A stretch of DNA of 64,000 nucleotides from assembly GCA_017590115.1 (NCBI GenBank), contig JAGGNK010008781.1, positions 623,471-687,470 on the forward strand, written 5' to 3'. The notes under the pieces were generated by a model. That model saw nothing but the letters and a program-made list of their open reading frames with translations, made no database searches and was not told the origin of the DNA. This stretch comes from Montifringilla adamsi. Its lineage: Eukaryota > Chordata > Aves > Passeriformes > Passeridae. Positions within the stretch are counted from its first letter, which is position 1, and every line of letters starts with the position of its first letter. The translations under genes and the position numbers were made by a program. Below are positions 1-8,539 of this stretch, piece by piece.

Positions 1-699
1 AATACTTGTTTCTCTTTTCATGTCATGGTAAGAGAAAAAAAAATGTATTGCACATTATTCTTATTCACAAAGTTTGTGTCTGGTGCAGGAAGTTTCTCTT
101 TTGGTGAAAGAATATTGGTGAGCATTATAGATTGAGCCTATTTTTAGGCACTCCAAGCCCAGAGGGCTGAGAGGAGTTGTGAAGGGTTTTAAAGTTAGCA
201 CGGAGGTTGTTTTCCCAGAGAGCATCCTCGCTCAGGACAGGCCTCCTCCAGTCCCTGGAGAGACAATGCTCACTTGGGCACTTCGAAAATCAAACCATTG
301 CTCCCTAAAACTTGGCTATACCTTGTTACTCAGAGAGCTGAAGAAAATCCAGCCCAGCTACATGAAGAAGTTAAATGAGTGTTGGTTGTTGTATTTGGTT
401 TTGGTTTTATGTTTTTTGTTTTGTTATTTTTTTAATCTGAGGGATGGATGTGATTCTTAACTACAAATTAGTAACAGAACAGACTGTTTTAATTCACAAT
501 ATTTCTGTCACATAAAACCTTTCCACGAGTACGTTTACCTTCAGTTTTTCACCAGCTCCTGAATTCAGCATGATACATTTTTGTGCCTTGAGATATTAAA
601 ATGTTCTGACAAAAAAAGCACCATTCATTTTTAAATTTCTGACTGCTACTGTGGACATTTGTAAGTCTGTGAGGTGAGATACAGTCTTTTCTAAACTGG
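1..699 (-). other. FZD10 3' UTR and downstream flank
   Basis: This is AT-rich sequence directly after the FZD10 stop codon. I see no canonical AATAAA on the minus strand. Two ATTAAA variants lie at 488-493 and 431-436. Either could end a short 3' UTR of about 200-270 bases, but the real end may be beyond the left edge. No other gene is visible; the small open frames here have no recognisable product. Confidence 0.55.
431..493 (-). terminator. Candidate variant polyadenylation signals for FZD10
   Basis: The plus strand reads TTTAAT at 431-436 and 488-493, giving ATTAAA, the commonest variant poly(A) signal, on the FZD10 strand. The surroundings are T-rich. Such hexamers are frequent by chance in AT-rich DNA, so this is weak. 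Confidence 0.25.
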
Positions 700-2448
700 T
701 CACACACAAGTGGGCGGTTGTAATGTTGATTCATATTTTGCAAGGTGAGTTTTCTGTGGATGTTGAGGTTTTTTGTAGATTCCACTACTCGTAATAACAC
801 TTGCGGGTTTTCTCCTACTTCTCTTCTTTAATCTCCGACTACAAACATTTTGCCAGGATTGAAGAGTCTTGGAAGTCCAGATCCACATGCCACTAGTAAT
901 GCCCACAACTAATAACATAAAAATTTTGACCATAAAAATTTCTACTGCTGGGATAGAGTTATTCATCATGCAGTCTAAATTTTTAGTCTGATTGTTCATC
1001 TTGCATTTCTGTTGAGTTGCCACAATTTTCCAATAATCCATGTTCAGTCTCTCATAAAAATAGCAAGCTATCACACAAGTTGCAGGCACTGTATACAAGA
1101 CTGAGAAGACACCAATCCTGACCATAAGTTTCTCCAACTTGTCGGTGTTTTCTCCACCTGTTTTCATCACCCTCCTGATATGAAAAAGGGCCACAAACCC
1201 AGAAAGAATAAAAGAAGTGCCAATGATTAGATAACAAGCCAAAGGAATGAGCACAAACCCCGTCAAGGCGTTCACATCCATGCTGCCAACATAGCACAGC
1301 CCTGTCAGCTCGTCTCCAGCCACCCTCCTCATCACCAGGATCATGATGGTCTTCACGGCCGGGATGGCCCACGCTGCCAGGTGGAAGTAGCTGCTGTTGG
1401 CTTCGATTGCCTCGTGCCCCCACTTCTTCCCAGCCGCCAGAAACCAAGTCAAAGTCAGGATCACCCACCACAAGGAACTGGCCATACCAAAGTAATACAG
1501 AACCAGGAACACAATGGTGCAGCCAGTGCTCTCCAGCCCCTCCTGGATGACATAGAGCTGGCCGCTGTCCCTGTCACAGGCAATGCTTTCAGCACCTGAG
1601 AAGAGGCGGATGATGTACCCCACCGAGTAGACACAGTAGCACATGGACAGGAAGATAATGGGCCTCTCGGGGTACTTGAAACGCTGAGGATCTATGAGAA
1701 AAGTGAGCACGGTGAAAGCGCTGGAGAAGAAGCACAGAATGGACCAGATGGCAATCCAAACGACAGCAAACTGTTTGTCATCCCTGCTCCAGTAAACATC
1801 AACCCCTGGCGTGCAGAGCGGCGCGCAGGAAGCGCTCTTTTCCACATGGTGGAACTTGCCGGGATTTTCACAGGACGTTCTGCTCAGGCTGTCCTTGTGC
1901 TGCTGCAGGTCGTGGCCGCTGCTGGGCCGCTGGGGACGAAACATGGGTGGCAGCATGCTGGAGCCCCTGGGTGGCTCATCCGACCCGTTGTTGGGGGCTT
2001 CCATGCACAGGTAATTGGGGTCGTTCTTTTTGGGCAGTTTGCTGCAGTCCAAGGAGTCCGGCCACTTAAAATTGAACTGCTCCATGATCGGCGAGCACTT
2101 CAGCCTCGCCTGCTCGCACATCACCCTGCAGGCTGGGATCGGGGTGGAAACCTGCTCCGTGCACATCGGGGCATAGAGGGAGCACAGGAAAAATTTCAGA
2201 TGGCTGTGGCACCCGTACTCCACCAAGGGGGCAAACTCGTGCAGCTGAATGGCAGCTTCCCTTTGGTTTTCGTGCCCCATCAGGTTCGGCATCCTCGTCA
2301 TGTTGTAGCCGATATCCTTGCACATGGGGATCTCTATGGGCTGGCAGCGCCCGTCGCCGGGCCGGTCGATGTCCATGGAGCTGATGGCCGCGCAGCAGCC
2401 GCTGAGCCAGCAGAGCAGCAGCGCGGTGCTGCCGGCCGCCGGCCCCAT
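700..2448 (-). CDS. FZD10: Frizzled-10, Wnt receptor (single-exon gene, complete)
   Basis: This is a seven-pass class F receptor of the plasma membrane that binds Wnt ligands and signals through Dishevelled. The 582 residues compare with 581 in human FZD10 (from memory). A signal peptide covers about residues 1-21. The Frizzled cysteine-rich domain (about 30-150) has all ten cysteines: 35, 43, 80, 89, 96, 107, 111, 118, 135 and 148. Sequons are at N49 and N154. A variable linker (about 158-195) precedes membrane segments near 228-252, 262-284, 308-334, 354-374, 396-422, 441-465 and 499-522. R444 and W522 match the class F 6.32/7.55 switch by my alignment. KTLQSW (527-532) is the Dishevelled-binding motif and T-C-V is the PDZ ligand. 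The start is the first ATG in the frame, with A at -3 and G at +4; the frame stays open upstream without another ATG. The family is certain, and subtype 10 follows from near-identity to human FZD10 through the CRD, membrane core and tail. No frameshift is seen. Confidence 0.97.
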   Translation of the reverse strand: MGPAAGSTALLLCWLSGCCAAISSMDIDRPGDGRCQPIEIPMCKDIGYNMTRMPNLMGHENQREAAIQLHEFAPLVEYGCHSHLKFFLCSLYAPMCTEQVSTPIPACRVMCEQARLKCSPIMEQFNFKWPDSLDCSKLPKKNDPNYLCMEAPNNGSDEPPRGSSMLPPMFRPQRPSSGHDLQQHKDSLSRTSCENPGKFHHVEKSASCAPLCTPGVDVYWSRDDKQFAVVWIAIWSILCFFSSAFTVLTFLIDPQRFKYPERPIIFLSMCYCVYSVGYIIRLFSGAESIACDRDSGQLYVIQEGLESTGCTIVFLVLYYFGMASSLWWVILTLTWFLAAGKKWGHEAIEANSSYFHLAAWAIPAVKTIMILVMRRVAGDELTGLCYVGSMDVNALTGFVLIPLACYLIIGTSFILSGFVALFHIRRVMKTGGENTDKLEKLMVRIGVFSVLYTVPATCVIACYFYERLNMDYWKIVATQQKCKMNNQTKNLDCMMNNSIPAVEIFMVKIFMLLVVGITSGMWIWTSKTLQSWQNVCSRRLKKRSRRKPASVITSSGIYKKPQHPQKTHLAKYESTLQPPTCV

Positions 2449-2850
2449 TGTGGCGGCAGGCGTGCGGCCGGAGCGCGGGCTGGGGGCCGCGGGGCTCAGA
2501 GCAGCGGCCGGCCGGGCCCTGGGGGCAGCATCGCCCGGGCCGCGGCGGCCCCGCGGGGAGCGCCCGGGCGGCGGCCGGCGGAAGGGAAAGCGCCCCCGCT
2601 CCACAGAGGCGCCGAACTTACTGCGGGCAGCCCGGCAACTTTCTGCTCCCCGGGCTTCCACTTTCGCGATCCGCCTGCCCACCTCCCTTCGCTGCGCTCC
2701 GTGCTGCGCCCCGCTGCCGCTGCCCGGCCGAGCGATGTCCGCGGAGTTTGGTGCGGGCACAGCCGGGCGATCACCGCGTCCCCTCGCACATGTCCCGGGC
2801 GGCTCTCGCTGCCGCCGCTGTCTCCGCGGATTCTCCGCTCCTCCAGCGGG
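2449..2850 (-). other. FZD10 5' leader (UTR), extent approximate
   Basis: GC-rich sequence lies upstream of the ATG on the FZD10 strand. The coding frame stays open here but has no ATG, so no N-terminally extended protein is predicted from a standard start. The right boundary is a guess from the CCAAT box position, because I cannot see the transcription start. Confidence 0.45.
2771..2791 (-). CDS. Upstream ORF in FZD10 leader (MCEGTR, 6 codons plus stop)
   Basis: An ATG at 2789-2791 on the minus strand opens six codons ending in TGA at 2771-2773, about 320 bases before the FZD10 start. It has G at -3 and T at +4, a middling Kozak context. If the transcript begins upstream of 2791, this uORF could dampen or regulate FZD10 translation. 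Its use is inference. Confidence 0.35.
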   Translation of the reverse strand: MCEGTR

Positions 2851-2884
2851 TCGCGGCTCCTCACTTTCTTGCCGAGAGGTGGAG

Positions 2885-2889
2885 ATTGG
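2885..2889 (-). promoter_or_regulatory. CCAAT box, FZD10 promoter
   Basis: The plus strand reads ATTGG, giving CCAAT (NF-Y site) on the FZD10 strand inside the CpG island. CCAAT boxes usually lie 60-100 bases before the start site, which would place transcription initiation near 2790-2830. No convincing TATA box is seen at the matching distance. Confidence 0.4.
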
Positions 2890-3113
2890 TTTATCCGAGC
2901 GCGGAATAAAGGAGGAGGAGGGGGAGGAAATATCTAAGCCATTGAAGAGGGGGGCCTGAAAAATCCCCCCCTCCTCGCCGCCCTCTGGTCTGGGTTTGCA
3001 ATAGGTCGGCTCCGCTCGCTGTGCCGAGCAGGGCTGGAGTGTGCGTGGTGTCTGTGCCGGCCCCGCTCCCCCCGCCTCGCCGGCTCCTGGGGCCGCAGCA
3101 GCTGGGGCTTTTG

Positions 3114-3120
3114 GGGGCGG
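3114..3120 (+). promoter_or_regulatory. GC box (Sp1/KLF-type) at island edge
   Basis: GGGGCGG lies at the upstream edge of the CpG island, just before a 20-base poly(A) tract. It matches the Sp1/KLF consensus, but such matches are common in GC-rich DNA. Confidence 0.3.
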
Positions 3121-3144
3121 CTGAATCCGAGGATAAAATAAAGT

Positions 3145-3164
3145 AAAAAAAAAAAAAAAAAAAA
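3145..3164 (+). repeat. Poly(A) tract, 20 bases
   Basis: An uninterrupted run of A marks the sharp change from CpG island to AT-rich flank upstream of FZD10. On the FZD10 strand it is a poly(T) tract, which may exclude nucleosomes. Confidence 0.9.
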
Positions 3165-3785
3165 GCTAAACCCAAGAAGAAGAAAAAAAACCTGTGCAGG
3201 ATCCGCCTCGCATACGACATCCACTTTGCATGAGAAAGGTGAAGCTGACACGGTGATTACTTTCCAATCACTCGGAACGCCTTGAAACCTCCTTAAGGAC
3301 CCCTACAGGTTCTCCTTGATCGGCACAGATTAGAAAAAGCCCCATTTGTTTCTCTCTCCTTCTCTCTTTCCTTCCTTTCTGCTTTCCCTCCCGTTGCCCT
3401 CTGTTGAAAGTTTAACAAGATCTTTTCTGTAGAAGGCGTCAGCCTGCCCTCCCTCGCTCAGGTAGGAAGCCAGGGAGAGCGAACGCTTCAGACTTCGTGT
3501 CTCCTAATAAGAGGGTTGAAGGTGGTGCCTCCTTGACTGCCTTTATTGGAGGGGGGGCAAAGCTTTAGCAGGGAGGATGTGGGGAGGAGGATGCATTTTA
3601 TGGCGAGTGCTATAAACTCTTCGCTGCCAGGGTCATAAAATATGGTTGCTTTCAGCCTGGAGTCTCAGTTTTTTTTCAAATGTCGTGCTTTGTCTCGAAT
3701 TCCTAAATGAACAGGACAGGCAGGATTGCTGGAAAAGTACCTGACTATGGTTTTAATCACAGTATGGCATCACTCGAAAAGTAGC

Positions 3786-3807
3786 TTTTTTTTTTTTTTT
3801 TTTTTTT
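3786..3807 (+). repeat. Poly(T) tract, 22 bases
   Basis: This is an uninterrupted T homopolymer in the upstream flank of FZD10. No adjoining retroposon body is recognised. Confidence 0.9.
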
Positions 3808-4602
3808 CCTTCCTTAAATAAGAAATGCTAAGAGGACAGGAGACATACCCTTGGGGAAGTTACTTCATCCACTATAGGAAAGATGCAGATTTTTTGGAGA
3901 CGGGAATCTTTCTAAAGTGAGTTGTGTTTACTTTTAGAGTTAAGCTTTGATATTTATTTTGCTTATTGGTCTCTCCGAGCTAGAGAAGGAGGAAGTCAAG
4001 CCCCCAGCCAAACTAGAGCTCGCAGTTTTACAGACGGAAAGGAGCACAGTGAGCACAAGTCAGATTAGCTCTGCTCAGCCCCCCCTTCCCCCGCCCCCCC
4101 ACCCCCCTTTGAGCTCGGTTTTAGCGAACATATTAATGAAGAAGGAAAATCTCTCTTTCATTTCATTCATGCTCACCCACACAAACCGGGCTCCTCTCCA
4201 TTAGTGCCTGTTTCTTATCGAAAAGAACACGGATTCTCCTGGAAACTCCCAAATCCCGCAGGGTCAGAGTTAATACCCACCAGCTCTAGAAAGGAAACCG
4301 TTGGCTTCCTCAGTTGTGATAAGGGTGAAATGGATCCAAGCAAGGACAACAAACCAGGGCTAATGTTTGTCTCTGAAAGCCCTGAAGATGTGGCCAGCCC
4401 TTGCCAAGGAGTAAAAGCCATCATAAAAATGAGCCTTGAAAAGCGAGGTCCTTTTTTGTGGCTTTTCAGGGCATCGAGGAGAATAGATCTATAAAGTCCT
4501 GGTCTTAGGGACCGACCTTTCCTCGGACACCTTCAGATTCCTCAGGGAATGTTTCAAAAGCAGGCAGTGTTATGAGCAGAAAAAGAGCTTTATTTATTTT
4601 AG

Positions 4603-4630
4603 TGTGTCTGTGTGTGTGAGAGAGAGAGGG
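4603..4630 (+). repeat. (GT)n(GA)n microsatellite
   Basis: A short compound dinucleotide repeat: GT-rich with one interruption, passing into GA repeats. Confidence 0.75.
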
Positions 4631-4775
4631 TGTGCTGGGGCATTTCCATTCTTCATTAATCTAAGCCTGTTTTCTTAGTATTTGTATTCATCCTGATTCC
4701 CCTTCTAGAGAGCTCAGCTGGGGGTAGCAGGGAAGTGTGGGGAAAGCTTTTTCAGGGGACGAGTAAATTCTGCTT

Positions 4776-4823
4776 TAAAAAGTAGAATTTAAATAATAAT
4801 TAAAAAAGTAGAATTTAAATAAT
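4776..4823 (+). repeat. 26-bp tandem duplication (two AT-rich units)
   Basis: A 22-base AT-rich segment containing AGTAGAATTTAAATAAT occurs at 4776-4797 and again at 4802-4823 with one change. It is a small local duplication. Confidence 0.8.
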
Positions 4824-7800
4824 GCATAACAGGCACATATTCAATGTTTGTTTTATCCAACTGGATTGTTTGGGAGCTTGTTTTTCTTTCTTTTTTTTCC
4901 CAACAAGTATTTTTGTAGAGCATATTCTATCAGCACTGACATTAAAGTAATCTAGAAAAAATACATGATATAAAACATGGCCTTTTTCTTCTGTAACACT
5001 GATAGCAACCTTTTTCTCCTAAGAGGCAGAAAGGAAACACAAATGAAAGTGAGAAAAAAGAAGGGGGGGAACCTCCAACCTTTGTAGTTGTGTCTCTCTT
5101 AATTGATCTTTCATGTGCCAATTTAAATCAGCCTTGTTTTTCTAGCCATTACTTTAGCCAGTGCATCCTGCTTTAGATAATTTATTTTACTTTCTATATT
5201 TTAAGGACTATCTGTTGGTATCACCCATTCAACGAGCCTGAGTCAGTGAGAGTAACAAACAGAACATTCTTATAGAAAAATGAGAGCGCTGAGAAATCAG
5301 CAACTGGAAGATACCTCTGTAACTAATAAATGAAAAGAACCTTTTGAAGGCTCCAGCTGAAAAGATATTTTATTTTATTTTTTTCTCCTGTGTGTGGGAT
5401 TTGAGATGTGTGATTCTATGGAGCAGCCAGGCACCCCTGCTGCTAGGCCCTGGCTAGGAGTTGGCCCCCCTCTGGCAAATGTTATGGAGAATTGGGAGGA
5501 ATTTTATGGCTGTCTTTTCCCTCAGCTCTTTTTTCTTTTGTCTTCTTTGAAGAATGACTTTAGACATTTTATTTACATATTTAACCATGGATGAAAGAGG
5601 AAAAAGAAAGCATTTGGGCCGTTGTGGGAATAGTGATATGTTTAAATTAATGGAAATCTTATTAGGCTTCTAAAATTTTAAGCAAAAGATTTTTAATGAA
5701 ACTTTATAATTAAACATGATTTCAAATAATGTGCCAACTCACAGGAAGGATGCATTTCTCCCTCTAGCTATCCATCTCCCCACCTCCCAAAAATGTGCAG
5801 AGGAATAATCTCTATCTTAAAGTCCAGCTCTTCTTCTGTCCCGTAAGGAAAAGATTTAAAAACCTGAATATTTAATAAGGCATGCGATAATTCAAACCAT
5901 AACTAAATATTTTGTAGGTAAAGCAAACCATAAACGAGCCAGGAAAAAAACCCACCAGCCCTCGTCCCTGCAATGGCAAAGTTTCATGCTGGATAATCTA
6001 TTACAGTGGCAGTGGAATAAAACACTTTGATATGGCTGATGGTGAAAATCAAAGTTGCATCCATTCAATCCATGTTAGAGTCATTGGAAATTACAGAGCC
6101 AGGCAAGGTTTTCTGAAATGGGATTAAAGAAGACCCAAATAATCCATTTGAGAGAAAATGTTCTGACACTTCAGCAGTAAAGAGAAATGAAATGAGCAGC
6201 TCGGGGAGCTGAAGAGTTAATTAGTACATTAAAGATTTTTAGTAAAATAGTCTAAATTACTTACGAGGAACAGTGGTGTGTCATGACACAACGTGGACTG
6301 ATATTGACAATCCTATATTTTAGAAGTCTGTAGCTATAACTGATTTTCAAATTTAATATTTCTGGCCAGCCATTTATTACACAAAACAAGAGAGATCAGT
6401 TTAATGTTAATCCCAGTCAATAATGCTATTCTCATCTGTATTTTTCCACATTCATTCACTTTTTAACTCACACGTTTTATTCCAGCAATGAGTTCTATTT
6501 AGATATTAAAAACACAGGCATTAAAACAGATGTATTTAAAAAAATGTTAGCCATACAGATAACAACTGTGAAAGAAAAGGATCACACACACGAAAAGAAA
6601 GCTGATAGCTATTCTAGCAATTTTATAAGCCTGCATTTCTTACTGAATTTCCACTAGATATCAATAAAATTAAATGGCATGCAGAGAAATGTTTATTTTC
6701 TAAACCAAATGGGTTTATTTTTTCCTAGCTACAGAATCTTTGTAGCAGTTTTCCTCCAAAATTTAAGGAAACATGTCTGCCTAACCCGACAGGCACACTG
6801 AGGAATATTCCCATGCAAGTGCGAATCTGCACAATGCACAAAAGTTTTAATTGCCTTAGAAAGCCACCACCACCACGAGTTAAAAGAATTAAAAACAAAA
6901 ACAAATCATAAATGGATGAGTGGGCTGTATAGTATTGCTCTAATACAATTTAGCTGGCTATTTTAAGGGCACTTCCCTTGAAATGTGGTTTGAAATATTA
7001 CCAAAGGTTCGACGGGGTGCATTAGTGTGAATTGCAAATCAGAACATTTCTTTAATCCCCTTTTCATGGCCTGGCTTCGGATCAGCGGCATCTAAGGGAC
7101 TCCCCACTGCTTCTGGCTCAGGAGGAACCATTCACTGGGGCAGCTTCCCTCCTCTATTCCCACAGTCCAGAAAACAACACCACAGACAGACACCCTCCAA
7201 CTAAATTAGATTAAACTCCTTCTCTTCCACAGCACATTAGCCTTTTCACTGCCCAAGATTCATTATTCAGCTACTCCTAATTTAAAGATACAGTATTTTT
7301 CTGCTCTTAGGAACAAAAACAACGAACAGAACTAAAGCCAAAGCAGAAAAAAAAAGAAAATTCCTGGTCAGAAATAAAGCTGGTAATGCTAAAATTGCAT
7401 AAAGGCAGGAGAATATCCTTTTTACTTATACTCTGATATTACAGGAATATTATAATTTTAAAGCACAGGTCGCAGCAGAAAGTTTTACAGACACTAAAAA
7501 CAAGAACAGGATCAGTAGAAAAAGAAAATGCACACAGATTTTCTTTTCTTATAAACACCATTTGATAACCTTCATTCACCAGTCTTTCTGCACGCACTGT
7601 TTGCATATCTTGCAGCCAAATCTAGGCTTGTAAAGGCATAAACAGTGAAAACTGCAGATGATAGCAAGGATTAATTAGTTCTCTTGTTGTCATTTCCTCC
7701 CTTATTTCCATCCATAACTTCGCCACTCCTCCTTTCCAAGGTAAAACCAGCCTTTTAAACCCTCTGCCACGGGGGTCTGAGCCTGCACCTGCTCACAAAC

Positions 7801-8107
7801 ACAAATTCAAGCAGCCAGCAATCTGCAGGAGCAGCCAGACCCCGAGCAGCTGTCCCTGGGCTCTCAGGGCTCTGCGTTACTCCCACTCCTGGGCACTGCT
7901 GTCCATAACCCATGGTACCTGTGTACCACCTGGAGGGGCAGAGGGAGAGCCCTAATGCTCTCTGCCATTCCTGTCTCCGATGCAGGAGGAAACGAAGCAC
8001 TCTGCTACAGCAGAGTCTCTCCTCTGTGGGAGCCCAAGGAGGCCGAGGGCACCGTGGTTCAGAGCAGCACCAGGGCAGGGACTGTCCTCTGTACCACACC
8101 TCCAACC

Positions 8108-8203
8108 TGGGCTGAGTTTGGGGCTCCTCAGGACAGGACAGGCTCTGAGGGGCTGCAGCCTGTCCAGAGAAGGGTCTGGAGCACAAACCTGGCGAGGAGC
8201 TCC
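8108..8203 (+). mobile_element. CR1 LINE fragment, plus orientation
   Basis: The segment matches, from memory, the CR1 region reading 'ctcaggacaggacag...gaggggctgcagc.tgtccagagaagg...gtctggagcacaa...gaggagc'. An internal piece is missing between 'agagaagg' and 'gtctggag' relative to full CR1. No open reading frame remains. It is a short dead remnant. Confidence 0.65.
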
Positions 8204-8466
8204 TGTTGTGTTTCATCAGCTGTTCAGCAGCATAACTTGGGATGCAGTAGATGTGTCAGTGTCCTTTATCCTTCCATACCCATTCATTACTTTGCTGGTG
8301 TTGCTGTGGTCTTTGTCACTCCAGAAGACTATTTACACTTTTACAGTGCCTCACTTGGTAATGGCTGTGGGCTTGTCCCATGAAGAAGAGAGCAATTTTA
8401 CTTTTATCAGTTACTCCAAAGTGTCATGCAGGAAAGCTGACACAGTGGTGACCCTGCACCTGCCAG

Positions 8467-8530
8467 AATCCTAGAGTCATGGATTGTTAAGGTTGGCAAA
8501 GGCCTCTAAGATCATCAAGCCCAAGCAATC
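8467..8530 (-). mobile_element. CR1 LINE 3'-end remnant, minus orientation
   Basis: The start resembles the complement of the CR1 tail (AGAATCCTAGAGTCATGGATT), followed by 'ggttggcaaaggcctctaagatcatcaagcccaa'. This is close to the standard 'ggttggaaa(g)acctctaagatcatcaagtccaa' of reversed CR1 elements. It is old and short. It lies 260 bases from a CR1 piece in the opposite orientation, so the two are separate insertions. Confidence 0.75.
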
Positions 8531-8539
8531 GGTTCAAGA

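Larger units (their letters stand above)
2030..3120. promoter_or_regulatory. CpG island spanning FZD10 5' coding region and promoter
   Basis: By eye the stretch is strongly GC- and CpG-rich, unlike the AT-rich flanks. It covers the codons for the signal peptide and CRD, the 5' leader and the upstream flank. Such islands are typical of vertebrate developmental genes. The island explains the long antisense open frames opposite FZD10, which are composition artefacts. Boundaries are approximate. Confidence 0.85.
3165..8107. other. FZD10 upstream flank: non-coding, candidate regulatory DNA
   Basis: No gene is recognised. The sequence is AT-rich, CpG-poor and, apart from the simple repeats listed separately, free of repeats I know. 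About 5600-7100 has the look of conserved non-coding DNA, with homeodomain-type cores such as TTAATTAG at 6217-6224. A similar core lies at about 7671-7677. The open frames in the block are short and have no recognisable domain. Confidence 0.5.

Noticed and set aside
2449..2760. In-frame N-terminal extension of FZD10 (104 codons)
   Set aside because: It has no ATG (position 2760 is a GTG), has leader-like composition and would bury the signal peptide. The ATG at 2448 has a strong Kozak context and gives the family's normal length.
1846..2937. Long plus-strand open frame (363 codons) opposite FZD10
   Set aside because: It is the antisense shadow of a GC-rich, CpG-island coding region, where stop codons are rare. 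The peptide has no domain and is rich in R, G, A and P.
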